From assembly GCA_035505095.1 (NCBI GenBank), contig DATJRE010000263.1, positions 1 to 23,743 of the forward strand: DNA of 23,743 nucleotides. Reading direction: 5' to 3'. Within the stretch, counting starts at the first letter, position 1; the number at the start of each line of letters is the position of its first letter. Both the position numbers and the translations under genes were made by a program. Under the pieces are notes generated by a model. The model searched no databases. It worked only from the letters and a program-made list of their open reading frames with translations, and was not told the DNA's origin. Origin of the DNA: JOPF133 sp035505095. GTDB taxonomy: Bacteria; Acidobacteriota; Terriglobia; Bryobacterales; Bryobacteraceae. Positions 17,433 through 23,743 of the stretch are shown here, piece by piece.

Positions 17433-17717
17433 ATGCAAGACTGGGCCTTCGCGCAAACCAGCCCTTCGCAGGAACTGGCGCTCCTACATGAGTTCTCGGT
17501 GATGAAGCAGAGCGCGAGCGGCCCGGTGGAGTTCCGCATCACCGTCAAGGAGTATGTGACGCCTAAAGAGCCGACCATGCACTTCTTGGCGCAGGCGGAT
17601 AAGCAGACCAATCAGAAGACAGCGCCATATACGCCGTCTGGATGGGGAAGACGTTCCTGGAGGCGCTCTCTGAGTGCATTCGCCCGCCCGTGCCGGCCCC
17701 CTTTTGTACAATCGTAA
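17433..17717 (+). pseudogene. Small conserved-type protein broken by a 1-nt frameshift
   Basis: From ATG 17433 the frame encodes an opening stretch, then VEFRITVKEYVTP and FLAQADKQTNQKTAPYTPSGWG. It then continues as an arginine-rich tail of shadow-like composition to a stop at 17717. In the next frame, immediately after the G-run GGGG (17644-17647), the sequence reads KTFLEALSECIR. Joined, SGWG plus KTFLEALSECIR makes a sensible helical C-terminus. One G appears to be missing from a run expected to be five. I recall similar roughly 90-aa acidobacterial proteins with the pattern QADKQTNQKTAP...GWG.TLLEALSEC; that recollection is unverified. The final residues after ECIR also look degenerate. 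This could be a real mutation or a homopolymer sequencing error. Function unknown. Confidence 0.55.
17707..17712 (+). promoter_or_regulatory. Candidate -10 element (TACAAT) before the small membrane protein
   Basis: TACAAT ends 10 nt before the ATG at 17723, at the end of a GC-rich stretch. A purine run AAAGGGA (17716-17722) sits directly against the ATG, too close for a normal ribosome-binding site. The spacing resembles the TATACT element at 10651. No clear -35 was seen. Evidence is by eye only. Confidence 0.3.
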
Positions 17718-17722
17718 AGGGA

Positions 17723-17938
17723 ATGCAACTCCAACACCGGCGTCCAATTCCGATCTGGTTTTTCATCGGCGTGTTACTGATTGTGTATGGCTTCCTGATC
17801 CTGGGCCAGGGAATGTGGTGGCTGTTCGCGCCGCCGGTGCACCAAACCGTGCTGGCGGAACTGCGGCCCAACCTGTGGTGGGGAGCGCTATTGCTGGTCG
17901 TAGGCGGCGGCATGGCCGGAAGCTCGGCGCCCTGGTAG
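17723..17938 (+). CDS. Small membrane protein, two predicted helices
   Basis: This 71-aa protein begins with a short basic N-terminus (MQLQHRRPIP). A hydrophobic helix follows (about residues 11-32, WFFIGVLLIVYGFLILG), then a loop with APPVHQTVLAELRPN, and a second hydrophobic helix (about 53-65). It is probably an inner-membrane hairpin. The frame extends upstream into the frameshifted gene's tail, but ATG 17723 gives a sensible N-terminus with positive charges before the first helix. I recognise no functional family. It converges with the oxidoreductase operon across 25 nt. Confidence 0.65.
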   Translation: MQLQHRRPIPIWFFIGVLLIVYGFLILGQGMWWLFAPPVHQTVLAELRPNLWWGALLLVVGGGMAGSSAPW

Positions 17939-17963
17939 GCGCGCGAGTGGGATGGGCCGCCGG

Positions 17964-19421
17964 TCAGACGGCCCACAAATCGGCGTCGCTGGAGCTTTCC
18001 AGAAGCACGCCAGACTGTCGGAAATGCTCCCGCCCCTGGGCCAGCGCCGCGAGGTTCAGATCGCAGTGGTGGGGCACCAGCCGGCGGAGCGCCGCCGCAA
18101 CCTGCTCCTCCTCCAGAAGCGCGGTCGCTTCCAGAAGCGCGCCCAGCATGACCATGTTGGCCACTTTTGAGTTGCCCATCTCGTCGGCAAACCGGGTGAA
18201 CGGCAGAGCCGCCGCGCGCACATCCGCGCGCTGGCAGCCATCCGGCAGCGCCGCGCCGTTGTAGAGCACGATGCCCGCTGGCTCGACCGCCGGCAGAAAC
18301 TTGCGCAGGGCGGGCTCGTTCATGGCCAGCAGCACGTTGGGCCGCGAAACCATCGGCGAATCGATCGGGCGGCTCGACAGGCGCACGTGGCAATGCGAGG
18401 TTCCCGAGCGCATCTCCGGACCGTAAGACGGCAGCCACGACACCTCGTAACCCGCCTCCATGCCCGCTTCCGCCAGCACCTCGCCCAGCATCAGCACGCC
18501 CTGGCCGCCGAAACCGGCTACCTTGATGCGCAGGTCGGCGGAGGGCGGCGCGGAAGAGCGCTCGTCCGCGCCATCCACCAGGCCCAGAATGCCAGGGAGG
18601 GCCTCCAGCGCCGGGGCCGCCAGGGTTTGCGGAACGGCCGCCGCCACCCGCTGGCGGTAACTGGCCACTCCGAAAACCTGCGCCATTTCTTCGCGTACAA
18701 AGGTCTGGGCTTCGAGCGGCTGCATCTTCCAGATGGTCGGGCACGGCGACAGCACTTCTACGAAAGAGAATCCCACGCCCTTCACCTGGTTCTCCAGCGC
18801 CCGCTTCACCGCCCGCGCCGCCTGCATAATCTGCTTATTGTTGCCCAGCGCCACGCGCTCGATATAAGCCGGCGCCTCCAGCGAGTTCAGCAGCTCGCAC
18901 ATGTGAACGGGGAAGCCTTCGGTGGCGGAATTGCGCCCGAACGGCGAAGTCGTGGTCTTCTTGCCCAGCGGGGTGGTGGGCGCCATCTGGCCGCCGGTCA
19001 TGCCGTAAATGCCGTTGTTGACGAACAGCACCGTAATGGCCTCGCCGCGGTTGGCGGCGTGTACGATTTCGGCGGTGCCGATGGCCGCCAGGTCGCCATC
19101 GCCCTGGTAGGCGATCACGATGCTCTCGGGCCGGCTGCGTTTCACCGCCGTGGCTACCGCCGGTGCGCGCCCGTGCGCCACCTGGATGTTGCCCACGTCG
19201 AAGTAGTAATAAGCGAAGACCGAGCAGCCCACCGGGCTGATCAGCACCGTGCGGTCTTGAATCCCCAGCTCGTCAATGGCCTGCGCCAGCAGTTTGTGCA
19301 CGATGCCGTGGCCGCAGCCGGGGCAGTAGTGCGTCTGGTGGCGCAATTCGGATTTGCGCTCATAGCAATCGTAGAAGGCCGCGGCCTTCTCGTGCGTCGC
19401 GGTGTAAACAGGTTCAGGCAT
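17964..19421 (-). CDS. 2-oxoacid:ferredoxin oxidoreductase, fused beta (TPP) and gamma subunits
   Basis: This 485-aa cytoplasmic protein has a beta-type domain (about 1-255) with the cluster/cofactor motif CPGCGHG (33-39). Its TPP-binding segment runs from GDGD (107-110) to VNNGIYGMTGGQ (134-145), and C226 lies in LSPCPTIW. After an Ala/Pro linker (about 258-296), a gamma-type domain starts with IKVAGFGGQGVLMLG (299-313) and continues with SYGPEMRSGTSHCHV. These are normally separate KorB/VorC and KorC/VorA-type chains. The reaction is CoA-dependent oxidative decarboxylation of a 2-oxoacid with reduction of ferredoxin. ATG 19421 overlaps the alpha-subunit gene by 8 nt. The substrate is uncertain: branched-chain 2-oxoacids or 2-oxoglutarate fit the subunit type, pyruvate is less likely. 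Confidence 0.92.
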   Translation of the reverse strand: MPEPVYTATHEKAAAFYDCYERKSELRHQTHYCPGCGHGIVHKLLAQAIDELGIQDRTVLISPVGCSVFAYYYFDVGNIQVAHGRAPAVATAVKRSRPESIVIAYQGDGDLAAIGTAEIVHAANRGEAITVLFVNNGIYGMTGGQMAPTTPLGKKTTTSPFGRNSATEGFPVHMCELLNSLEAPAYIERVALGNNKQIMQAARAVKRALENQVKGVGFSFVEVLSPCPTIWKMQPLEAQTFVREEMAQVFGVASYRQRVAAAVPQTLAAPALEALPGILGLVDGADERSSAPPSADLRIKVAGFGGQGVLMLGEVLAEAGMEAGYEVSWLPSYGPEMRSGTSHCHVRLSSRPIDSPMVSRPNVLLAMNEPALRKFLPAVEPAGIVLYNGAALPDGCQRADVRAAALPFTRFADEMGNSKVANMVMLGALLEATALLEEEQVAAALRRLVPHHCDLNLAALAQGREHFRQSGVLLESSSDADLWAV

Positions 19422-20484
19422 GGACGAGAGCCTCCTCCAGAGCGAATTTCTGTTCCACGAAGGCCAGGATCTCCTCAGCCGCGGGAACGTTGCCGCCCAT
19501 GCGGCTGAGGAATTCGACGGGTGCGCGCCCTTCGAGCGCCAGCCGCACATCGTCGCGCAGTTGCCCGTTGCTCAGCTCCACCACCGCGAAACCTTTGGCG
19601 CGCCGGGCCAGATCGCGGAACCAAGCCACCGGGAACGGGTACAGAGTGAGAGGGCGGAGCAGCCCGAGCGCGATGCCGCGCGCCCGCGCCAGTTCCACCA
19701 CCGCCTTCAGCACACGGGCCACGAAACCGTATCCCACCAGGATGACCTCAGCGTCCTCCGTACGGTAGAGTTCGGCGCGAGCTTCGGTGCGCTCAGCCTC
19801 GCGATACTTGGCTTCCAGCTTGCGGATCTGCTGCTCCAGGAGGTCGGGTTCCAGGTAAATCGAGGTCACCAGGTTGCGGCGGGTCTGGGCGGTTCCGGTT
19901 ACAGCCCAGCCCGGCGCCGACGGAACCGGCCGGGCGGGCGTAAACGCCACCGGCTCCATCATCTGCCCGATGTAGGCATCCGCCAGCACCACCACCGGAT
20001 TGCGGTAAGCGTCGGCCAGGTCAAAAGCCAGGCTGGTGAAGTCGGCCATCTCCTGCACGGAAGCGGGCGCCAGCACCAGGTTGCGATAGTTGCCGTGGCC
20101 GCCGCCCTTCACCACCTGGTTGTAGTCGCCCTGTTCGGGCGCAATGTTGCCCAGGCCGGGGCCGGCGCGCATGATATCGGCAATCACGCAAGGCAGCTCA
20201 GCGCCCGCCAGGTAGCTGAAGCCTTCCTGCATCAGGCTGATGCCGGGTCCCGAGGAGGCGGTCATGGCTCGCACGCCGGCGGCCGCTCCGCCGTATAGCA
20301 TGTTGATGGCCGCCACTTCGCTTTCGGCCTGCACGAAAACCCCGCCCACCTGCGGGAGGTACAGCGCGGCCGCTTCGGTAATCTCGCTGGCCGGCGTAAT
20401 GGGATACCCGTAGAACGCCCGGCATCCCGCCAGAACCGCCGATTGCACGATGGCCTGGTTGCCTTTGATGAGTTGCTTGTGCAT
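19414..20484 (-). CDS. 2-oxoacid:ferredoxin oxidoreductase alpha subunit (KorA/VorB type)
   Basis: This 356-aa protein has the pyrimidine-binding TPP domain first: GYPITPASE at 26-34, QAESEVAAINMLYGGAAAGVRAMT, and TASSGPGISLM. A transketolase C-terminal-like domain (domain II) follows, including EVILVGYGFVARVLK and LRPLTLYPFP. Its length matches the stand-alone VorB-type alpha chain, without an attached gamma domain; the gamma part is instead fused to beta in the next gene. The start ATG at 20484 is preceded by TAGGAG, in which the delta-subunit stop doubles as ribosome-binding site. It therefore belongs to a coupled delta-alpha-beta/gamma operon. Substrate assignment between 2-oxoglutarate and branched-chain 2-oxoacids is not possible here. 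Confidence 0.92.
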   Translation of the reverse strand: MHKQLIKGNQAIVQSAVLAGCRAFYGYPITPASEITEAAALYLPQVGGVFVQAESEVAAINMLYGGAAAGVRAMTASSGPGISLMQEGFSYLAGAELPCVIADIMRAGPGLGNIAPEQGDYNQVVKGGGHGNYRNLVLAPASVQEMADFTSLAFDLADAYRNPVVVLADAYIGQMMEPVAFTPARPVPSAPGWAVTGTAQTRRNLVTSIYLEPDLLEQQIRKLEAKYREAERTEARAELYRTEDAEVILVGYGFVARVLKAVVELARARGIALGLLRPLTLYPFPVAWFRDLARRAKGFAVVELSNGQLRDDVRLALEGRAPVEFLSRMGGNVPAAEEILAFVEQKFALEEALVHA

Positions 20485-20496
20485 TGCGCGATGCTC

Positions 20497-20733
20497 CTAT
20501 GCCGCCAGCCGCAACACCCGGATGCCGCCGGGCTCCGGGCAGGCGAAAAAGCAGATCCCGCAACCGGTGCATCCCGCGCCCAGGTACTCCGCCGGGTGAT
20601 ATCCGTAGCAATTCAGCCGTTCCGCCAGCCGCAGTACCTTGGGCGGGCAGGCGGCCACGCACAGCCCGCAACCCTTGCATTCTTCGGCGTTCATGTGGAC
20701 CAGCCCGCGGTCCGGTTGGCCGGTTTTCGTCAT
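20497..20733 (-). CDS. 2-oxoacid:ferredoxin oxidoreductase delta subunit, 2[4Fe-4S] ferredoxin-like
   Basis: This 78-aa protein has two classical four-cysteine motifs, C19-K-G-C22-G-L-C25-V-A-A-C29-P and C55-T-G-C58-G-I-C61-F-F-A-C65-P. Each binds a [4Fe-4S] cluster that passes electrons from the TPP site to free ferredoxin. The first gene of the operon, it ends 12 nt before the alpha subunit. ATG 20733 is preferred; an internal ATG at 20694 would leave only five residues before the first cysteine, whereas family members carry a short leader there. Size and order match the VorD/KorD subunit. Confidence 0.92.
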   Translation of the reverse strand: MTKTGQPDRGLVHMNAEECKGCGLCVAACPPKVLRLAERLNCYGYHPAEYLGAGCTGCGICFFACPEPGGIRVLRLAA

Positions 20734-20846
20734 AGACCCACCCCCAGTTGGTGCTCAGTGCGCCCGTCTTGATTATAGACCCAGGAGTTTCGGATCTTCA
20801 AGGGTGTTTTGCACTGAGTGCGGTGAGGTCTGCGGAAAGACCGGCC

Positions 20847-21503
20847 TCAGGCTGCCGGCTGCTGGCGCGCTTCGGCCACCAGGCTCATGAACCGCCGTGC
20901 CAGCTCGCGGATCCAATTGCGCTCGCGGCGCTCGATGGCCTTATGCGGGATCAACTCGCCTCCCACTCCCAGCGCCGAGGCCCCCGCCAGGATGAACTCC
21001 GCGGCGGTAGTCTGGTTCACACCACCCGATGCGATGAAGCGCATCTTCGGAAAGGGCGCGCGGAGGGCGCGAAGATAGCTGGCCCCGCCCAACTGTGAAC
21101 AAGGAAAAATCTTCACCAGATCGCACCCTGCTTTGCGCGCCGCCAGAATTTCGGTCGGCGTGAGGACCCCGGGAAAAACCAGCACCTCGGCCCGCAGCGC
21201 GAACTCTACAATGGCCAGATCCAATCCCGTGCTGGTGATAAACTGCGCGCCGGCGTCCAGGCAGCGCCTGGCAATGTCGATATCGTGGACCGTACCGGCC
21301 CCCACAATCACGTCCGGGTCCTGCCGTCGCAGGCCGGCAATCACGTCAATGGCTCCGGGGACCGTCATGGTCAATTCGACAATCGGAATTCCAGCCGCGG
21401 CGATGGCCTCGGCCGCGAACACCGCGTCCTGCTGCGAGGAGACGCGAATGGCTGGAATGATTCCAATTTCTTCAAGGCGAGCGCAAACTTCGGTGTTGGT
21501 CAT
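20847..21503 (-). CDS. eda: KDPG/KHG aldolase (2-dehydro-3-deoxy-phosphogluconate or 4-hydroxy-2-oxoglutarate aldolase)
   Basis: This 218-aa class I aldolase cleaves a 2-keto-3-deoxy acid (or 4-hydroxy-2-oxoglutarate) to pyruvate plus an aldehyde. Key residues are visible: the substrate-binding Arg20 (IPAIR), Glu43 in VELTMTVPGA, the phosphate/TIM-barrel loop GAGTV (68-72), and the Schiff-base Lys131 in LVKIFPC. The length is standard. It lies on the same strand as the oxidoreductase operon but 113 nt upstream, so it may be separately or jointly transcribed. Together with the sugar-acid dehydratase at 12022-13749 it would complete an Entner-Doudoroff-like route, although no 6-phosphogluconate dehydratase or 2-keto-3-deoxy sugar kinase gene is visible. 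The preference for phosphorylated or free substrate is unknown. Confidence 0.92.
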   Translation of the reverse strand: MTNTEVCARLEEIGIIPAIRVSSQQDAVFAAEAIAAAGIPIVELTMTVPGAIDVIAGLRRQDPDVIVGAGTVHDIDIARRCLDAGAQFITSTGLDLAIVEFALRAEVLVFPGVLTPTEILAARKAGCDLVKIFPCSQLGGASYLRALRAPFPKMRFIASGGVNQTTAAEFILAGASALGVGGELIPHKAIERRERNWIRELARRFMSLVAEARQQPAA

Positions 21504-21574
21504 GGCGCTTGTAATCCTGGAGTCTACAACAAATCGCGGCGATATGTCAGACTGGGGCCCAGGAGATTGCCGAC

Positions 21575-22054
21575 ATGCCTCACACCGACCCGCTACGCGA
21601 GCATCTGGTTCAATTGCTGGAAGGCGGCCATGCCCACGCCACCTTCGACCAGGCAGTCCACGGCTTCCCCGCCGCCCGCGCCGGAGAGCGCCCGCCCGGC
21701 TCGCCGCATTCCGCCTGGGAGCTGCTGGAGCATATGCGTATTGCCCAGAACGACATCCTGCGCTTCTGCCAATCGGCCGATCACCAGTCGCCGGCGTGGC
21801 CTAAGGGATACTGGCCGGCCTCTCCCGCCCCGCAACGGGCAGACCAGTGGCAAGCGTCGCAGCGCAGCTTCCGTGACGATCTCGCGGAGTTCCTGGCCAT
21901 GGTGCGCGACCCGGCCGCCGACCTGTATCGAAAGATTCCCTGGGGCGACGGCCAGACCCTGTTGCGCGAGGCCCTGCTCATTGCCGACCACAATTCCTAC
22001 CACCTGGGCCAGCTCGTGCTGGTGCGCCGCTTATTAGGCGCGTGGGGGGAGTAA
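21575..22054 (+). CDS. DinB-superfamily protein
   Basis: This 159-aa protein has the four-helix DinB/YfiT-like pattern. The likely metal ligands are H53 (LLEHMRIAQND), H139 and H143 (ADHNSYHLGQL), the usual histidine triad. DinB-like proteins include bacillithiol-type thiol transferases and many of unknown role, so no reaction can be assigned. The start ATG at 21575 is preceded by AGGAG with 9 nt spacing. It is divergent from the KDPG aldolase across 71 nt and is followed 28 nt later by a SnoaL-like gene on the same strand. Confidence 0.85.
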   Translation: MPHTDPLREHLVQLLEGGHAHATFDQAVHGFPAARAGERPPGSPHSAWELLEHMRIAQNDILRFCQSADHQSPAWPKGYWPASPAPQRADQWQASQRSFRDDLAEFLAMVRDPAADLYRKIPWGDGQTLLREALLIADHNSYHLGQLVLVRRLLGAWGE

Positions 22055-22082
22055 CATCCGCCGACCTCGTGGAGAGCTTTCG

Positions 22083-22532
22083 ATGAGCATACAAGAGAAT
22101 GTCGAGATTGCGAAGGATACATTTGCAGCATTCGGCCGCGGCGATATGCAAGGTCTGCTGGCGTTGTGTGCCGAAGGTATTGAGTGGATCATTCCCGGCG
22201 AATGGCCTCTGGCCGGCACGCATCGCGGGCACGCGGGAGTGGCGGATTTGTTTCAGAGGATTTCCGAAATGTTGGAAATTTCATTCTCAGAGCCCCGCGA
22301 ATTCGTAGCGCAGGGAGACCGCGTTCTGGTCCTCGGCTTCAGTAGGGGAAGAGTCAAAGCCACGAATCGGACGTTCGAGGACCATTGGGTCTTCGCCTTT
22401 ACCGTTCGAAATGGCAAAGTGGCTAACATCCGGGAGTATATCGACACGCTGGCACTGGCGCAGGGCTTCGAGATGGCCGCGAGCCACAGGGCCTTACCCA
22501 TCGAGACCGATACCACCCGAAACGATTCGTAA
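22083..22532 (+). CDS. SnoaL-like / ketosteroid isomerase-like (NTF2 fold) protein
   Basis: This 149-aa protein shows the NTF2-like layout: an N-terminal helix (ENVEIAKDTFAAFGRGDMQGLLALCAEG), then WIIPGEWPLAGTHRGHAGVADLF, then strands ending in FEDHWVFAFTVRNGKVANIREYIDT. This matches the SnoaL-like group of small cavity proteins, whose reactions vary widely. GGAG lies about 9 nt before ATG 22083. The C-terminus is somewhat extended (ALPIETDTTRNDS). It probably shares a transcript with the DinB-like gene, from which 28 nt separate it. No specific reaction can be inferred. Confidence 0.85.
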   Translation: MSIQENVEIAKDTFAAFGRGDMQGLLALCAEGIEWIIPGEWPLAGTHRGHAGVADLFQRISEMLEISFSEPREFVAQGDRVLVLGFSRGRVKATNRTFEDHWVFAFTVRNGKVANIREYIDTLALAQGFEMAASHRALPIETDTTRNDS

Positions 22533-22589
22533 AGTCGACGAAGATGTTCGTATGGCAAATGCGTCCCAGGCTATTACTTCGTGGCCAAA

Positions 22590-22635
22590 GGTCCCGCCGA
22601 TCCAACGCGGCGAGGAGGCAATTGGTCCCGCCGAT
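22590..22635. repeat. 12-nt direct repeat in the convergent SnoaL/SDR spacer
   Basis: GGTCCCGCCGAT occurs perfectly at 22590-22601 and again at 22624-22635, 34 nt apart, with the second copy directly abutting the SDR stop codon (22638-22636). The 103-nt spacer holds no other feature that I can see. It may be a leftover of a small duplication. Confidence 0.45.
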
Positions 22636-23370
22636 TCAGATTGCCGAGGTGCCGCCGTCAACAAACAACTCCACCCCATTTACATAACTGGAGTCGTCTG
22701 AAGCAAGAAACAGCGCGACCGTCGCAATCTCCTCAGGACGCCCCATCTTTCCCCGCGGGACCAAGGATTCGAACTGCCGCTTCGTCTCCTCGTCGAAAAC
22801 TTGCTCCAGAATCGGCGTGGCGACCTGCCCCGGGCTCAGCACGTTCACCCGGATATTCCGGCCCTTCAGTTCGTTGAGCCACGCGCGTGCGAATGAGTGC
22901 AACGCCGCCTTGCTCCCCGAATACACGCTGAAACCAGGAAAACCTTTCACCGAAGCATTTGACCCGGTCATGAAGATCGATCCGCCATCGTTGAACAGCG
23001 GCAACGCCTTCTGAACCGTAAACAGCGTGCCGCGCACATTCAGGTTGAAGGCCGCATCGAAGTGCTGCTCGGTAATCTCGCCCAGTTTGGCGGCTTCGCC
23101 CGTGCCAGCGCTCGCGAACAAGACGTCGATCTTGCCCTTTTCCCGCTTGACTGTATCGAACAGGCGGTCGAGGTCGTCGAGATTGGACGCATCGCCACGC
23201 ACGCCGGTCACGTTCCGGCCAATCAACTTGACGGCCTCGTCGAGCGCCTCCTGCCTCCGGCCCGTGATGAAAACGTAGGCGCCTTCTTCGACGAACCGCT
23301 TGGCGCTCGCCAGCGCCATGCCGCTCGATCCACCCGTGATGACTGCAACCTTACCCTCAAGCTTTCCCAT
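22636..23370 (-). CDS. Short-chain dehydrogenase/reductase (classical SDR)
   Basis: This 244-aa NAD(P)-dependent oxidoreductase has a Rossmann fold. The cofactor loop is TGGSSGMA (12-19), in which the third glycine of the usual GxxxGxG is Ala19. TGRR (36-39) suggests NADP preference. ASAG (86-89) replaces NNAG, and the catalytic set is Ser137, Tyr150 and Lys154 (YSGSK). The C-terminal VNGVELFVDGG is typical of classical SDRs. A strong ribosome-binding site, AAGGGAG, lies 5 nt before ATG 23370. The substrate is unknown. It lies downstream of the F420-reductase-like gene on the same strand, separated by 61 nt. Confidence 0.94.
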   Translation of the reverse strand: MGKLEGKVAVITGGSSGMALASAKRFVEEGAYVFITGRRQEALDEAVKLIGRNVTGVRGDASNLDDLDRLFDTVKREKGKIDVLFASAGTGEAAKLGEITEQHFDAAFNLNVRGTLFTVQKALPLFNDGGSIFMTGSNASVKGFPGFSVYSGSKAALHSFARAWLNELKGRNIRVNVLSPGQVATPILEQVFDEETKRQFESLVPRGKMGRPEEIATVALFLASDDSSYVNGVELFVDGGTSAI

Positions 23371-23431
23371 AATTGCTCCCTTCGTGATAAGTGTCGTATT
23401 GGTGAAGCCAAATCGCTTCGTTATCCATTTC

Positions 23432-23743
23432 CTATTTCTCCTTCTTGAAGAAATCCTGAAAAATCAGCGGAGCCCAGCTATTCCCTTGCGCCTGGACGAG
23501 CAAGCCGCCCTCTTTAAGCCTCCTAAGCCACACAGGTGCAAAGCCGAGTCGTTCAACCAATTTCGCAACCTTCTCAGCAGCATTTTGGTCGTCACTTGAG
23601 AGGAATATGACGCGGCGGCCGCCCTCGACGTTAGGATCTTCCGCCAGGGTCCCCGCGGGTAGATGGTTGAATGCCTTCACCAGGCGTGCTCCGGGTAAGG
23701 CTTGCGAGATCACAACGGAGGAAGGAAGGTTGCCGAGTTTTTC
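23432..23743 (-). CDS. F420-dependent NADP reductase-like protein, C-terminal part
   Basis: The frame is open to the right edge, so the N-terminus with its Rossmann glycine loop lies outside the window. The visible 103 codons include LVKAFNHLPAGTLAEDP, RRVIFLSSDDQNAAEKVAKLVERLGFAPV and a C-terminal EGGLLVQ segment. These are characteristic of the NADPH-dependent F420 reductase / NAD-binding oxidoreductase family. Many such bacterial proteins act without F420, so cofactor use is uncertain. An internal GTG at 23713 could be mistaken for a start, but the coding frame clearly continues upstream of it. It precedes the SDR gene and may share its transcript. Confidence 0.82.
   Translation of the reverse strand, partial: EKLGNLPSSVVISQALPGARLVKAFNHLPAGTLAEDPNVEGGRRVIFLSSDDQNAAEKVAKLVERLGFAPVWLRRLKEGGLLVQAQGNSWAPLIFQDFFKKEK

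Noticed and set aside
23432..23713. Complete small 93-aa gene starting at GTG 23713
   Set aside because: The frame stays open and coding-like to the window edge at 23743, and the family has an N-terminal Rossmann domain that must lie beyond the edge.

Overview
This window is high-GC bacterial chromosome packed with catabolic and housekeeping genes. Gene content and style point to the Acidobacteriota, most likely the Solibacter/Bryobacter group. The signs are a RhaS/LsrB-type sugar ABC system, a full-length pyruvate carboxylase, a Vor/Kor-type 2-oxoacid:ferredoxin oxidoreductase, a small frameshifted protein of a type I associate with that phylum, and an intergenic repeat built on CCGCGGAGAC. 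This placement is inference: there is no rRNA or marker gene here.

Layout. (1) Positions 1-3191, minus strand, hold four tightly packed genes: a 274-aa unknown protein, a 194-aa unknown protein, a MinD/ParA-like ATPase with the variant P-loop KGGVGRT, and a large helical protein that runs off the left edge. This looks like an NTP-dependent conflict (defence-type) or regulatory cassette and is the best candidate here for an undescribed system. (2) Positions 3202-7853, minus strand, are a sugar or AI-2-family ABC importer: a double-NBD ATPase, a permease, and a second permease fused in frame to its periplasmic binding protein. A divergent LysR regulator (7907-8812, plus) probably controls it. 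(3) Positions 8835-10556, minus, encode a SulP anion transporter with a STAS domain. (4) Positions 10667-17382, plus, hold an ACS-type MFS permease overlapping by 4 nt a sugar-acid dehydratase of the IlvD/EDD family, then a 171-nt spacer with a long inverted repeat, then pyruvate carboxylase. (5) Positions 17433-17938, plus, hold a small frameshifted gene and a small two-helix membrane protein. (6) Positions 17964-20733, minus, are a compact 2-oxoacid:ferredoxin oxidoreductase operon (delta, alpha, fused beta-gamma), followed further right by a KDPG/KHG aldolase (20847-21503, minus). (7) The right end holds a DinB-family protein and a SnoaL-like protein (plus), an SDR oxidoreductase and a partial F420-dependent NADP-reductase-like gene (minus).

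How the genes fit together: the MFS permease and the dehydratase suggest uptake and dehydration of an aldonic acid to a 2-keto-3-deoxy acid. A KDPG/KHG aldolase would cleave such acids to pyruvate plus an aldehyde. Pyruvate carboxylase and the ferredoxin-linked oxidoreductase act on pyruvate or other 2-oxoacids. The ABC importer could supply the sugars. The left cassette is visibly less GC-rich than the importer next to it, yet begins only 10 nt after the importer's last stop codon. No tRNA, rRNA, CRISPR array, transposase or integrase was seen.
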